64,000 nt of DNA, from positions 243,216,558 to 243,280,557 of the forward strand of contig OY856409.1 in the NCBI GenBank assembly GCA_963693085.1, written 5' to 3'. Origin of the DNA: Alisma plantago-aquatica (taxonomy: Eukaryota > Streptophyta > Magnoliopsida > Alismatales > Alismataceae). The notes beneath the pieces are model-generated. The model was not told the DNA's origin and did no database searches. It was given only the letters and a program-made list of their open reading frames with translations. Shown in pieces: positions 35,700-49,229 of this stretch. Positions within the stretch are counted from its first letter, which is position 1; each line of letters starts with the position of its first letter. The translations under genes were made by a program, and so were the position numbers.

Positions 35700-37640
35700 T
35701 TAGAGCCCACTAAAGAGTTTAGTTGTGCCCTATCCATGGTTGATGTTGCTGATTTCCTACTCAAGGCATATGCAACAACATTGGCCTTGCCTGGATGGTA
35801 ATCAATCGTACAGTCGTAGTCCTTGATTAACTCCATCCAACGACGTTGCCTCATGTTAAGCTCGTGCTGAGAAAAGATATACTTAAGGTTTTTGTGGTCT
35901 GTGAAAATCTGGAATGTTTCTCCATAGAGATAATGCCTCCAGATCTTCAAGGCATGAACCACAACAGCTAACTCCAGATCGTGTGTCGGATAATTCTCCT
36001 CGTGTTTCTTAAGCTGTCGAGAAGCAAAAGAAACCACTTGTTTACCCTGCATCAACAAACATCCAAGTCCATTCTTGAAAGCATCACAGAAGACTACATA
36101 TCCTTTTCCTTGTTCAGATAGCACAAGCACAGGTGCACTTGTCAACCTCTCCTTCAACAATTGGAAAGATTGTTGACACTTATCACTCCAAGAAAAAGGA
36201 ACATCTTTCCGGGTCAACTTGGTCAAAGGTAAGGCTATAGAACTAAAGTTCTTAATGAACCTTCGATAATAGCCAGCTAACCCCAAGAAACTTCGAATCT
36301 CCATCGGTGTCTTCGGTTGTTCCCATTGTAGAACAAATTCTACCTTTGTAGGGTCAACACGAATGCCCGAGGCAGATATCACATGTCCGAGAAAAGATAC
36401 CTCCGGAAGCCATAACTCACACTTGCTAAACTTAGCATACAGCTTGTGTTCTCTTAGCAAGGTCAAAGCTTGGCGAAGATGCTGCTCATGCTGCTGAGCA
36501 TCCTTACTATAGATCAGAATGTCATCTATGAAGACGACAACACATTGATCAAGGAAAGGTCAAAAAACTCTATTCATGAGTTCCATAAATGCAGTTGGTG
36601 CATTGGTTAGTCCAAACGACATAACCGTGAACTCATAGTGACCATACCTTGTCCTAAAGGCAGACTTGGATATGTCACTATTCTTAATACGAAGTTGATG
36701 ATATCCAGACCTCAAGTCTATTTTTGAAAAGACGGTTGCACCACGCAACTGGTCAAAGAGATCATCAATCCTCGGCAGAGGGTACTTATTCTTTATTGTT
36801 ACTTTATTGAGTTGTTTGTAGTCTATGCACAACCGCAATGACCCATCTTTCTTTTTAACAAACAAGACCGGAGCACCCCAAGGTCAAGTGCTCAGTCGGA
36901 TAAAACCCTTCTCAAGTAACTCCTGAAGCTGTTTCTTGAGTTCTTCCATCTCGGCAGGCGCCATCCTATACGGAGTCTGGGCTATGGGTTTCGTATATGG
37001 GATCAGATTGATTTCAAAATCAATCTCTCGAGGTGGTGGTATACCAGGAAGTTCTTCAGGAAACACATCCTCGAATTCCCTGACTATGGGAACTTCAGCA
37101 GGATTGGACCTTTCCCTGGTAACATCTACCACATGGGCTAAGAATGCATAACATCCTTGCCTCAACAACTTATCAGCAACCATAGCTGACACAAGACAGG
37201 TGGGCAGAATCTTTCTTTCACCTTGAAAGATCCATGTGTTGCTTTCATCAGCAAACACAGCCAACTTGGACTCACAATCCAAGACAACTCTATACCTCTC
37301 TAAGGTATCCATCTCGAGGATTATATCAAATCCTTGCATATCAAGCGGTATAAGATCCACTTGAATGCGATGGTCAGAAAAGAAGAGGATGCAAGGAGAG
37401 CATACTTCCTGCAAAACGGCAGACCCACTCAACGGAGTCTCCAACAACAAAATATCTACCCTATGACCAACAATCACATTGCAGTTACGAATCACTCTAT
37501 GAGTGATGAAAGAGTGTGTAGCACCCGGGTCAATCAGAACAGATACAACACAGGATGTAGACATATCAGGATATAAAAGTTTCATCTGACCTGCCACTAC
37601 CTGTGGATTGACCACTGCATCTGGTGGGTTCATAGCATAG
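35700..37640 (-). pseudogene. Protease, reverse transcriptase and RNase H of element C
   Basis: Protease: VLIDPGATHSFI with the D-x-G-A-T triad (Asp codon at 37529-37531). [57 protein letters not shown] and the catalytic [12 protein letters not shown] with both Asp residues (36521-36532). RNase [34 protein letters not shown] and [11 protein letters not shown]; the last acidic residue, normally ADALSR, is Tyr (VVAYALSR, codon 35768-35770). Stops: TGA after GFIRLST and TGA after NRVF (CGA to TGA type). The frame is continuous with gag upstream and integrase downstream, so a single polyprotein was encoded. Confidence 0.94.
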
Positions 37641-38830
37641 AACCTCATTGTCGCCTGGTGTTGAGGTGGTGCTGATGATCCAGCTTGAGACGCGTGTCCA
37701 CGTCCTCGAGATGCTCCTTGAGATTGCATTCTCTGAGATCCTTGTTGATTCTGTCTCGGAGGCTGTGTCACACTGACAGGCCTAGAACGGCAATCCTTCA
37801 TCAAGTGTCCCACCTTACCACAGTTGTAGCATCTCCTCTCCTGTTGTTGTTGTCGGGGTGGTCCAATAACTGACATTGATGCATAACTGTGAGTCCCTTG
37901 AAGCGGTTGACTCCATCCTCTACCTCTGCTTGGTGACCATTGAGTTTGAGAACTCAATCTGGGTGGTGGAGGGTTAGGTGCAGAGAATCTAGGTTTCTTG
38001 AAATCCTTAGATGAAGAACCCTGGAACTGTGGATATCTTTTCTGGGTTTGCCTCTTCTCAACCACAGATCTCTCTATCCTTCAGACTGACTCAACGAAGG
38101 TAGAGAATCTCTCTTGGTTTTCTAAGGCAGACACAGGGGTTGACATATCAGCATTCAAACCCTTCTCGAATCTCCTGATTCTTTCCTCATCTGTGGCAGC
38201 CATGTGCGAACAGAACCGCAACAATTCCATGAACTTAGCTTCATACTCGCTAATGTTCATCATACCCTGCCTTAGTTTCTCAAACTGAGAGATCTTCTCC
38301 TCTAGGAAGGTCTTTGGAAAATATCTATTGATAAATTCCCGACGAAACTCTTCCCATGAGAACTCTATTCCAGGTCTCTTCTGCTCTTCCATGTTCCACC
38401 AGTGACCAGCACTGCCTTTGAGAAGATAGACAGCATGTATAACCTTCTCAGCTTCTGGGATAATAAGAATCCTGAAAGCCTTCTCCAAGTCTGTCAACCA
38501 TAGGTCAGCATCTGCGGGGTCGGCAATCCCAAAGTACTCGGTAGCTCCGACACGACGAAGTCATTCGAACGTCTTACTGATACCTTGTGCTTCAGGCTGG
38601 ACAGGTGCCCTAGGTGTAGGCATGGGCATCCTGTCGGTTGTGTGTGTCATGGCAGTCATGAACTGCCCGAACATTTTCTGTACAGCTGGGTTACCCATGT
38701 CGGCTGGGTCAAACTGGGGTAGCTCTCTTGGTGACTCTGGTGCAGGCTATTCTATTCTTGGAACCCTTGCACTGTCTTGAGGTGCACTAGCACTACTCTC
38801 TGCCACGTACTCATCATGAGGTTCATCCAT
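37641..38830 (-). pseudogene. gag of element C (Ty3/gypsy chromovirus)
   Basis: The ATG at 38830 gives MDEPHDEYVAESS and a variable N-terminus. The gag core follows: VGATEYFGIADPADADLWL, VIHAVYLLKGSAGHWW, FSWEEFRREFINRYFP, EEKISQFEKLRQGMMNISEYEAKFMELLRFC and EERIRRFEKGLN, all classic retrotransposon gag motifs. A CCHC zinc knuckle, CYNCGKVGHLMKDC, lies at about 37787-37830 after a Pro/Ser/Gln-rich stretch. In-frame stops: TAG near 38742 (CAG to TAG), TGA near 38562 (CGA to TGA) and TGA at about 38078 (CGA to TGA). There is no frameshift. Gag forms the particle and packages RNA. Confidence 0.93.
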
Positions 38831-38944
38831 CCTTATGTATCTTCTTCTCCTGAGGAGTAGAAGATTCTATTAGATAGGGAAAGAGTACTAAAGATAGACT
38901 CGACATCCTAAGTCCTATGCCTCAGTAGACTCAACTGACCTAGA

Positions 38945-38956
38945 GCTCTGATACCA
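38945..38956 (-). promoter_or_regulatory. Primer-binding site of element C (tRNA-iMet)
   Basis: Minus strand TGGTATCAGAGC, five bases after the 5' LTR end at 38962. Confidence 0.9.
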
Positions 38957-40588
38957 CTAATTGTGGGCTCTGATCTCCAAACCACGATATAATCACAATT
39001 TTAAACTTAGCGGAAGCGATTCAATAAATAGCGGAAGACAAAAATCATGGGAAATTAAAACTTTTCGAGACAAGAGCTTGAATCCTTAAAAGCTTCTTTC
39101 ATAATAAGAGATAAACTGTTTACATCTCATGATAATTACTTCTTGAGTAATTATATACATCAAGATACAAAATCTCAAGAACTCATAACAAAAGACTCCA
39201 AGACCTGAGAGTACAGAGGACACATAGGACTGACTCTAACTACACCACATGGCAGGCTAAATCTCCACCTAAGATTTACTGCTGCTCCTGGTGCTGCTGC
39301 TGCTGGTACTGATCACCTGTACACCTGTTCCTCCGTCCTCGACGTCCACCTAAAAAGTTGAAGTCTACGGGGTGAGACAATTGTACATCATTGTCACAGC
39401 GAGAGTTATAACTCTCCGCCAGAAGCTTTATTATAACATCAAAGAATAACTTAAGCAGTAAAAGCTTACAAAGTATTCAATAGCAGGTACAGTTGTATAC
39501 AAGAGCTCAACATATATCAATCATGAAGAACATATGCACTATACAGTGTAACATCAATCAATTAGCTCGTAGTTACCTTTAACAGGTATACTACGCTGTA
39601 GATTATGTTTTTCAAACATTCTTATTATTATGCCCTGTGGAGATGAGGTTTACCACTCATACCCCAACCAATCACTGTTAAGTGCCTTAGTATCATACTA
39701 GGTCATTGAAAGAGCCGGATTCTCATGACCTTCACCTTCCTCAGTAAGTAAGAGGATCACTTGTAGGACATCTTGTGTCTCTACTATTATAGCTCACCAG
39801 GGTAATCTGGTCCTTCGCTATTTTAGAGTTACAGTGGCGTTCTGTACTCTCTTCATCATCAGGATATTTCATATATATCTCCACTGATATGAATATCCAT
39901 ATTTTCTTTGTCATTAGGAGGTTTCATGTTTACCTACTACTGATACGGTATGGAAAAGTAGTGAAGGGTTGACGAATTATACATCTACATCAAATTCCTA
40001 CACTAGGATGTAAGGTTCTACACATCCATATACCCCACATACTCAACAGTATGTGATCCAGGAGTCCCCAAAGGAAAACCTGTTTCACCATCATTTGATC
40101 TCTGACAATGATGGATCTATGATCAGGGCTCTACATTTCACTTGATTAGTTAGGTACATTCAGTATTCTTTTACATCATACATTGTTCTTCAAACAATAA
40201 CAGTAGCATAACAGTTATAAAAGTAGAATACTAAATGCAACAAACCTAACTCACACCAATCATCATTTCTCAGTATACTCATCACAAGTCATCTCTAAAG
40301 CATGACTTTGATGGTACTCATGGCTCTCACAGCCCATTAAATCATAGGATGCCACTGACAAGACATCAAGATATTTTACTATTCATAAAGCTAACAACAT
40401 GCTTTTAATGAATATAGTATCATCATCCATACCTGGATATGATCCCCTTTATATCAGAACCTGCATGGTTAATTCAACTAATAAAGGTAATTCAAAACAA
40501 TGATTATACTTTCCACTCTTGTCATAAGAGCTAAATCCTTTGATTCTTATCAAATAGAGTTTAATACTCATATAACATGTCATCACCT

Positions 40589-40828
40589 TTGAATTAGGGT
40601 TTACTATTCACATTACATGTCATTACCCTTGAATTAGGGTTTACTATTCACATTACATGTCATTACCCTTGAATTAGGGTTTACTATTCATATTACATGT
40701 CATTACCCTTGAATTAGGGTTTACTATTCACATTACATGTCATTACCCTTGAATTAGGGTTTACTATTCATATTACATGTCATTACCCTTGAATTAGGGT
40801 TTACTATTCACACTACATGGTGAATTGA
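40589..40828. repeat. 40-bp tandem repeat, 6 units, 5' LTR of C
   Basis: Same unit and same copy number as 30541-30780 in the 3' LTR. Confidence 0.95.
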
Positions 40829-41349
40829 ACTCATAACATCATTATGTATGAGGAACATCATCATTGATGCTCTCTGATTAGCTTAAGATTCATCATATAT
40901 CATAATTAGGGTTTCCATGATCTCACATAAGTGGATCATACCCTAATCATGCACATTCATGTGTATTGAAGGTCCTTTACTTGAGTTTCCACCCTAAAAG
41001 GGTACTTTCTCTCTCTTAAGGTACTTTCTCTCTCTTAAGATACTTTCTCTCTCCTCATACTAGTAGATAGTGATAACACCACTCTAGATCAGGTTGAGTT
41101 AAGTCCTCATGGGCTAACATAAGTCAAAACATCACTATCATGTGATTAGGGTTTGATTTGAACAAGGTGTTACTCAATTGAACCCCTCAAGGGTATTTTG
41201 GTAATTCACCCCATTGATCACCGTCATGGGTTAATTCATTAGTCACTTAATCCCTTAATATCCTAGGTTATCATTAGGGTTTAGATTAGAGTATCATTGA
41301 ACCAATTACACCTTCAATTGATTAAGTGAAATCAACCTTTGAAAACCTC

Positions 41350-42975
41350 AAACGGTTTCAACCATTAACCTCCAAACGGTTTGAGACCGTTTGGATGAGT
41401 TGACCATTTGCTAGGGTTGACTCCAAGACCGTGTGACCTTCAAGGTCTTTTTCCCAAACCGTGTGAGGGTGTAGACTGTTTAACAAGTTTGACTTCAAGA
41501 CCGAGAGGGCTTACGCGGTTTGAGACTGTTTGATGTCTCTCGATCTTGAGATCGTTTGAGTCCAAACGGTCTTGAGACCGTTTGGCCCCAAACGGTCTTG
41601 AGACCGTGAGGCCTCACACAGTCTTGAGACCGTGTGACCTCAAACGGTCTTGAGACCTTGAGGTCTCAAACGGTCTTTAGACCGTGTGACCTCAAACGGT
41701 CTTGAGACCGTTTGGTCCACTTGGTCTCAAACCGTTTGGACCTCCAACATGGTTCAATGGTTTCAATCGTTTATGATTATCAATGTTGAAGCCTCCAAAT
41801 GGTCAAAGATATGGTAACCACTTATAGATTGAGTTAATTAGGGTTATGCTTAACCAATTGGTCACTCAATTGACCCTTAATTGTTATCCAATTAGGGTTG
41901 AAGTTGGTTCAATTAAGGTCCATCAACGTTCAACCATCAACACTCAACAATGTGAATCAACACAAGGTTGAACACTTCAATTGAGCTCCAATTGGGCCCA
42001 AACTTGGCCCAAACGGTCTTGAGATCATTTGAATGAACTCCACACGGTCTTGAGACCGTTTGCCCAAGATTTCATCAAAAACTAATGTGATTTGATAGGA
42101 GTTTAACCTTGATTGAGCCTCAAATCAGAATTTTGATTAATTCAATAACCCATTCCAATTGGACCCTCAATTGATCACATTTCCTTAACCCTAGACCTCC
42201 AAACGGTCTTGGGTTGTCACCACACGGTCTTGAAACCGTTTGGATGAGTTCCAAACGGTCTTGAGACCGTTTGCCCATCCAACCTTTGTCTTCTAGTGTA
42301 AATTCTTCAAGGTTGGATCCATTGAGTTGATTATCATATTAATACTTAATTGCAATGTAATTTGGTATCTTTGTACTTTCAATTGGTCAACTATACTTGA
42401 CCCCAGACCTTCACACGGTCTTGGGTGATTCCCCACACGGTCTTGAGACCGTTTGGTTGATCCCCAAACGGTCTTGAGACCGTTTGGGTCAATCAACCCA
42501 AAAACACTAAGTTATTCATTGAGATTTCAGTACTGATTTCAATTAGGGTTTGCCCTAGTAATCATCATTCAACTCTTAGCTCGTTTGGAATTATCCATCA
42601 AATTTGGTGAGTTGTTAATCAACATTATTTTGAACAGTAATCTCATACGGTCAATGCCTGGTCAACGTTCTTAGACGGTCTTGAGACCGTTTGCCCAAAA
42701 ATGGGCGTTTTCAACAGATTGCAATTCAGAACTAAATTCAATTGATTTGTTGATTTAAAAAGACTATATCTCTCAATTCCTTTGGAGTTAACTTCTCTGA
42801 TTTTGTGGGTGATTAGCCTACATAATTATGAACAGATTTCTTATACGGTCCACACTTGGTCAATGCGAGTAAACGGTCTTGAAGACCGTTTTCCCTTACA
42901 CGGTCTTGAGACCGTTTGCTCACCAAACGGTTTTGCAAACCGTGTGAGCACTTAGTGGAGACCGTTTGGTAAAGT
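41350..42975. repeat. Palindrome array CGGTCT-TG-AGACCG in 5' LTR of C
   Basis: Matches 31310-32910 copy for copy. Differences between the two LTRs are mostly single transitions, some restoring and some breaking palindromes (for example near 31528 versus 41572). Confidence 0.92.
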
Positions 42976-45321
42976 GAAAAGTAGTGGATTAACTTTGGAA
43001 ATAACGTATTCATCTCCTAGCTCAAGAACAGCAAGGATTTCTCACGGATTTGCTTGCAAAGTAGCAAAGGAAGGTAGAGAAGAAGAAGAACTATCATCTA
43101 AAAACATAAACAAGATGTATATAACAAAGCATGGGTTTAGAGTTATAAAACCCGCCTAAAGCTTGCTCCTTGAACTCCAAACTTTCGAGCTCCAAGATTT
43201 TAATGGCGTCCTTGAGCTTCCACAGGTCGGCCAAGGTGATCCTTCCAAGGAAAGTCGAGAAGAGATGGCTAGAAAGGTAGAGCTATGTGAGCTAGCCATC
43301 AATTTGACCTTGAATCCGAGTTCTAACCATGAACTTAAGCAAAAGGGAGGATTCAAATCTACCTTTCCCTCCTTGGTCATCCTCCTGAGCTCCACAGCTC
43401 CTCTTTAGTCGGTTTGGGTAAATAGAACAGTGAAAGGAATGAAGGGAGGGTTTCCTTGCTTAGAGAGGTGGAGAGTATATATACTTGGGGTAAGATTTTC
43501 AACATAAGCTCATAAGTTCTCCATATTTTCAACTAAGTCCCTCCATCCTTCTATGCTCGTCCCTTCATATTGATTCTAAGGACAATCCTTCTTCTAAGGT
43601 CAAGAAATGAGGGCAAAGAAGATCAACCTATTAGTTAAGCATACACATAAAAGGCTATTGTACATACACCTTGATTATTCAAGCACAAAGGTGTTTTACA
43701 TTATATGATTATTCAATTGAAATGACCTTACATAATTTCTTCTCTAAATGATGACAAGAGTCTAAAAGATATTTTAGATGATGTATTTTACAAGTTGCAC
43801 CCCTCAAATTGGGTAAATTGCACTTTACTCCAATTTAGGGTTTTCAAGCACAGGGATTGCTTCCACATCTGCACCTTGGGGCCCAAGCTTGGGAAATCCC
43901 TCAAAACTTACCATCATCATTCTCATGATGTCTCAACATCATAGGAACATCTCAACATGTGAAAATTGCAATTTAACCCTTTTAACTGGGTAATTTTCAC
44001 ATAGGTCCCTATATTACAAAATAATGCTACAACTTTATATAAAAAGGAGCAAAAACTGAAATATATATGTTTCTGAGAAACTTAATTACATGCCCTAAAT
44101 TAATCACAAGGATTTAATTACATATTTATGTTGGTATGTATGCCCTGAGAGCCAATCATGGGATGATTGGTGGGATACATTAAGATTGATTTGATAAACA
44201 TAAAAGGCGAGCTTCCAATTCTTTCTGGTTCAGTCATATGAGATAGTGATAGAATAGATTGAATGTCTAGAGAATGACAATACTCAATGACGTATGCCTT
44301 CAGGTTCATGACCTGAACGATGAGATCATACGAATGCTTAGAGTTTGTACATTCTTATTATGTCCCTATTCGGATGTCATTGTGGAAGGTAGATAGACAG
44401 CAATGACACACATGACTAGATTGTGGTGTTGGTTGATGACAGAATCTCATTAGTCATGATATAGAGATATCAAACCAAACACATAGGTACTTGTTAGAGA
44501 ACAAGGTACCTGACAGACCCACCGTGAGTTTGACACATGGAACCATGAGATGGTAGTCACAGTCAGTACTCACAGTGATGGTGGTGACTGTGATTCTTAG
44601 ACCTGAAATCACTGCACTCAACACATGTCATTGGGCACACTTTGACATCATCAAACGCAGTCCTGAAACATGGGTTGTTATAAAGGTGATGATTGGGTGG
44701 CTTTGACACATGGGGCTTTTGAGGGGTGAGTGATAGATATGGGATTTGTCCCTCCTGAGGGAGTTTGATATCCATGGCCACTTGATGAGTAGGATTGAGA
44801 AAGGCGTGCACGCATGTGTGAATCAATATGTGATACTTATGTCATACATATCTCTTCCAGTCTACTCTGAGATCAAGAAAGTGAATGAACATTGACAGGA
44901 TGACTGTTCCATGCCTCGAGTTCATTCGGCATATCAGTGACAAAGGAATTATACATTCGCTGTAACACCATTCACGGATTGTAGGATGAAAGTTGTTCTC
45001 CAACTTTCTACTTTCACTTGGGTAGCACTGATGTGTGACTAGGCACCGCTCTTTGCTTGTGAAGTCATAAGTGTTATGGACTTTCACTGCCAACGTGAAA
45101 TGGACCTGCAGGGTCACACACATAGGATTTAACCTGGAAGAGGAGTTTTGTCCACAAAGCAATGTTTAGATTGATTACTAAAGGAGTTTAGTAGTTCAAT
45201 TAAACACTCAATCAGTCGATGACTCAATATCGTATGGTTCAAGGTGTTGGATGCATTGATTCGAGTATCGGATTGATTGAAATCGCAATTGACTGATTTT
45301 GTCCAACATGTGCTCCCAACT

Positions 45322-45712
45322 GATCGGCTCATGTGATGAACCGGTCGGCTGAGGTTGCTGAACCGGTCGGCTGGAGTGTCCAGGCCGATCGGGTCATGCC
45401 CAGGTTGAAACGACCGGTTCAAGGGTTGAACCGATCGGCTCAACTGGTGCAACCGACCAGTTGGGAAAGTCATGTCGGCAAGAATTTTCCTTTGGTTTCT
45501 AATTTCCCAATTCGATTGGGAATAATATTGGTATTCGATACCAATTGGGAAAGAAACAAGGAAAGTCTTTTTGAGCCGGATTAGGACCATGAACCGATCG
45601 GTTCAGGGCACCAACCAATTGGTTGGAGTGACCCAAACGATCGGCTCAGGTCCAACCGATCGGCTCAATGGCCGAACCGATCGGTTCAGTGGTGAACCGA
45701 TCATTTCAAGTT
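45322..45712. repeat. Palindrome array AACCGATCGGTT in LTR D
   Basis: About a dozen full or variant copies, including perfect GAACCGATCGGTTC near 45592 and 45675, and half-converted ACCGGTCGGCT forms. It lies 100-490 bp upstream of the TATA box. The 3' LTR has the same block at 52252-52640, and the motif recurs in the internal leader at 46825-47010. Confidence 0.9.
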
Positions 45713-45809
45713 GCAAACCGGTTGCCTTTTGTGGAAAATTCTTGAACCCTTCTACTCCTGCTTTAGTCCCGCATTGCCCGGGATGGAGAACCCTATCCCA
45801 TGACTCTCC

Positions 45810-45819
45810 TATATATATA
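45810..45819 (+). promoter_or_regulatory. TATA box of LTR D
   Basis: TATATATATA after CTCTCC, followed by GGGGTATTGG; 3' LTR copy at 52742-52749 is 2 bp shorter. Confidence 0.65.
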
Positions 45820-46372
45820 GGGGTATTGGGGGCTTCTCAAAGTACAGCTCAGTGCAACCAGTTGCTCTGCAAGTTGTCGTTCTCTCTGGTTTTGGTAACC
45901 GTGAGAGAGCCCGAGCAAGTGCTTCCCGCAAAAGGGAGGTGCAGCAAGGGAAGGACAACTGCAGTTGCAACAGGAGGCAGGAGAGCGTGTTGGCGACTAG
46001 TACGTCAACAGGAGGGTGCGACTACTTCCACTTCCTTGTGGGATAAGGAGAGTGGAGTTCCAGGTGGTCCGTGTGGACTACTACAGAGGCGGGAGGACAC
46101 TGCCGCTTAGGAGGACAACTGTCATCCGACAGTCCGGTTCGAGTAGGAGTTGTCAGTCCCGGTGTGACCAGGAGCTGCACAAACACCGTCGAAGTCCATA
46201 GTTGAAGACCGCGCATTGCGCGAGGTATTGTCGCCGAGCAAGCCTCGGGACAAGGTATGATTCCGCAAACCATCCTTTCCTATTATATAGACGTTGACGC
46301 GTTTCCTCGGTATGGGTTTGGGGAGAAATTTTTGTTTCCGCTGCCTTCTCTGTCTCCCCTAAAACCCAACAG

Positions 46373-46385
46373 TGGTATCAGAGCC
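46373..46385 (+). promoter_or_regulatory. Primer-binding site of element D (tRNA-iMet)
   Basis: TGGTATCAGAGCC one base after the 5' LTR. Confidence 0.92.
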
Positions 46386-47819
46386 ACGTCAGCTGTTCTA
46401 TATTTTAGGAATATCGATATGATCGATTTTGGTTTGTCGCCTTTATTTATTGCATACGATGCGAATAATATCGGCTTTATGCATGTCCAATCCTAAATCC
46501 ACAAATCCCTAATTACATATATGACATGTATTATTAATGCACTCGATACGCGTCGCCCTTAAATGAGTTTTGTGGTGGATGTGTGTAGCGTGATTATGGC
46601 CTATAAACCCCTATTTGTGTGTGGTTGTTTGTGGTTGCTTGCATCTCGGTCTGCGCATCGATCTTCCCTCTTTTATTCCTAATGTAACTCGAAATAATTC
46701 GAGATTCTTTCCTACCTTTGCTCCCCCCGAATGTAACTCAGGGTTTCCTTTTAAAGCAATATAATAAATAGAATAGGATTTTATTTCCTGTTATGTCAAA
46801 GACCGGCGGACATCAAGACGACTGCTCAGACGATCGGTTCAAGGAGTGAACCGATCGGTTGACCTTCCAGACGGTCGGTTCAAGGAGTGAACCAATTGGT
46901 TGATGACCGGTTCGAGGAGCGAGACGAGCGGGTGGCGGACATGACGAGATGCACGACGACCAGGCGAACCGATCGGTTGGAGGAGCCAACCGATTGGCTG
47001 GTGGCACCCAGACGACCGACTGGAGAGTACAGATCATTCATGTGATGAGTTGATCAACTCGGATGGCAAGGCACAGATGTTCATCTTGTACAGGTTGCAT
47101 GTGATGTAGACCTAGATGACCGTGATTTCTCTTGGCTCGAGGAATCACATTAGGATGGCCATAATCATCGTTTTTTTTTATCGTTTGTGCATGTTTTCTG
47201 TGGGATATAGCATGTATATGATACGTACTATGTATTGTGGTGATTGGATATGTATATGTATATAAAACCAAATCCCTCATTAAAATATTAAGTTTTAGAT
47301 GCCTTCCAAATGCGACACACGTGAAAAACTTGTTCGACCAAGTGTGGGCACGCCCTAGCGTGGTGCACCGTCTACCTCATGGAAGCGTGAAGGATGAATG
47401 TGTGGGTCTGCCCTAGCAGGGTGCATGTTCATCGTGTTTGCTTTGGGTCGGACTTAACAAGGTGATCTAGATGGGATCTCGTACCTTGAGTCATGGAGAT
47501 GATCATTGCAAAGAGTTGTATATGACATCTTATCAAGAGTTGCATATGATGCAATTGGCAAAAATTGCCTACCTGAGAGATCTATGTTGTGGGTGACAGC
47601 CCTAGCTGGTCCATGGCTTAGAGGATTTCAGGATCTTGCCCACTAGAAGGTTGTACGCTGCAATCTTCTGAATTGATGGTGAGGGCTATCAATTTGAAGT
47701 AAAATAGTGGGAGCGATAATTAATTAAAGGCCTAATTATATCGTCAAATTTTCAAATCAATCAAATAAGTCAAAAATGAGTTTTGGACTAAAATTGCATA
47801 TTTTCCTTTTGTAGTTCAA
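46386..47819 (+). other. Long untranslated leader of element D
   Basis: About 1.4 kb between primer site and gag without a supportable gene. It contains another CCGATCGG cluster at 46825-47010. A leader of this length may hold packaging or dimerisation signals, but none can be named from the sequence. Confidence 0.7.
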
Positions 47820-48674
47820 ATGGCAACAAACAACAACAACTTTTCTTTGCGATCGGTCCTTGACAAGGACAAGCTAAATGGGACAAACTTCCACGACTGT
47901 TATCGGACATTGAGAATTGTTCTCACTCAAGAGCGTAAGCTCTATGTCCTGGATACTCCAATTCCAGAGGAGCCCGCCCCTAATGCACCAAGGACAGAAA
48001 GGGATGCTTACAAGAAGCATTCTGATGATGCCATTGATGCAAAGTGCTTGATGCTATGTTTAATGAACCATGAGTTGCAGAGGCAACATGAGAACATGGG
48101 TGTCATAGAGATGATTCTGCATCTCAGGAACATGTATGAAGATCAGGCACGGCAAGAGAGGTACAATGTTTCTAGGGCACTGTTCAAGTGCGTCATGACA
48201 GAAGGAGATCCAGTTGGTCCTCACACACTCAAGATGATTGGGTATGTGGAGAACCTGCAGAGACTGGGATTTCCACTGAGCCAAGAGTTGGCTACTGACG
48301 TGATACTGCAATCGTTGCCAGAATCTTACAGTCAGTTTGTGATGAACTACAACATGAACAACTTTGATAGGCCACTGTCAGAGTTGTTGGGCATGTTGAG
48401 GACAGCCGAGTTACAGATGAAGAAGGACAAGCCTAAGTCCGTGATGGTGATCACGAGCAAGAAAGGCAAGTCCAAGCGTAAGGGCAAGGGCAAAGCTAAG
48501 AAAGGTTCTGAAGCTAGCCAGGAGTCCAAGCCATCTTCAGCTCTCAAGGCCAAGGGAGGCGTGACCAAGAAAGGAAATTGCCACCATTGTCAAAAGCCAG
48601 GACATTGGAAAAGGAATTGTCCTCTCTACCTGGAAGAACAAAAGAAGAAGGAGGCGACTGAAGCCTCTACTTGA
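47820..48674 (+). CDS. gag of element D (UBN2-type Ty1/copia gag), intact
   Basis: An uninterrupted 284-aa protein starting MATNNNNFSLRSVLDKDKLN, the typical start of plant copia gag. The capsid-like part contains NGTNFHDCYRTLRIVL (normally with Trp in place of Cys), ELQRQHENMGVIEMILHLRNMYEDQ, MIGYVENLQRLGFPLSQELATDVILQSLPESY and LLGMLRTAELQMKK. A basic Lys/Gly/Ser linker (about residues 205-250) leads to a CCHC zinc knuckle CHHCQKPGHWKRNC near residue 262. It would form particles and bind element RNA. The start is the first ATG after the leader, with no upstream in-frame extension. It ends in a stop rather than reading into pol; the pol that follows is ruined. Intact gag with dead pol suggests the gag alone could be translated. 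Confidence 0.9.
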   Translation: MATNNNNFSLRSVLDKDKLNGTNFHDCYRTLRIVLTQERKLYVLDTPIPEEPAPNAPRTERDAYKKHSDDAIDAKCLMLCLMNHELQRQHENMGVIEMILHLRNMYEDQARQERYNVSRALFKCVMTEGDPVGPHTLKMIGYVENLQRLGFPLSQELATDVILQSLPESYSQFVMNYNMNNFDRPLSELLGMLRTAELQMKKDKPKSVMVITSKKGKSKRKGKGKAKKGSEASQESKPSSALKAKGGVTKKGNCHHCQKPGHWKRNCPLYLEEQKKKEATEAST

Positions 48675-49229
48675 AGGTGTCATGTAAATAAACTTGTAAC
48701 ACTTTTTGAGATATATGATATCAAGATGTAAAGTGTAAAGCATTCTTACTTGGGGCAAGTGTTGCCTTTATAGATAGGAATACTTTAGTTTATTTTCAGC
48801 CAATAAGGCATGTAATACAGTTATGAACTGTTATTTCATACTTGCCAATAGATAGAAACACTTTATTTTTGCATATTGTATGACAATGATGGCAATTAAT
48901 AAAGAGATGTTTCAATTTATAAAGATGTGATCTTTGTGGCAATGCCTTATTTATCTTGTGATATTTGATATGCATAAGATAAGATGATACCTAAAAGTTA
49001 TAGATAACTCAAACAATCTAATTAGCATTAATCATGAGAAATTCATTTCTAGTTTCCATGTGATGGATAAATCTAGACTCTTTTGGTTATAGAACCAGTA
49101 AGAGACATGAATATCTTGGACATGATTAATCAATCTTCACTAATGTAGTGGGAGAGTGATTATCCTATTAGGTATAATACATGTGATGTATTTACATACC
49201 TATTGGAATAAATGCTAATACTTCAAATG

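Larger units (their letters stand above)
38962..44128 (-). repeat. 5' LTR of element C, main part
   Basis: Aligns colinearly with 28917 onwards of the 3' LTR. It is cut at 44128 by element D (target duplication ATTTA at 44124-44128); the last 47 bp continue at 53307. Confidence 0.95.
44129..46371 (+). repeat. 5' LTR of element D
   Basis: TG...CA ends, near-identical to 51061-53301. Carries the CCGATCGG palindrome block at 45322-45712 and a TATATATATA box at 45810-45819. Confidence 0.95.
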
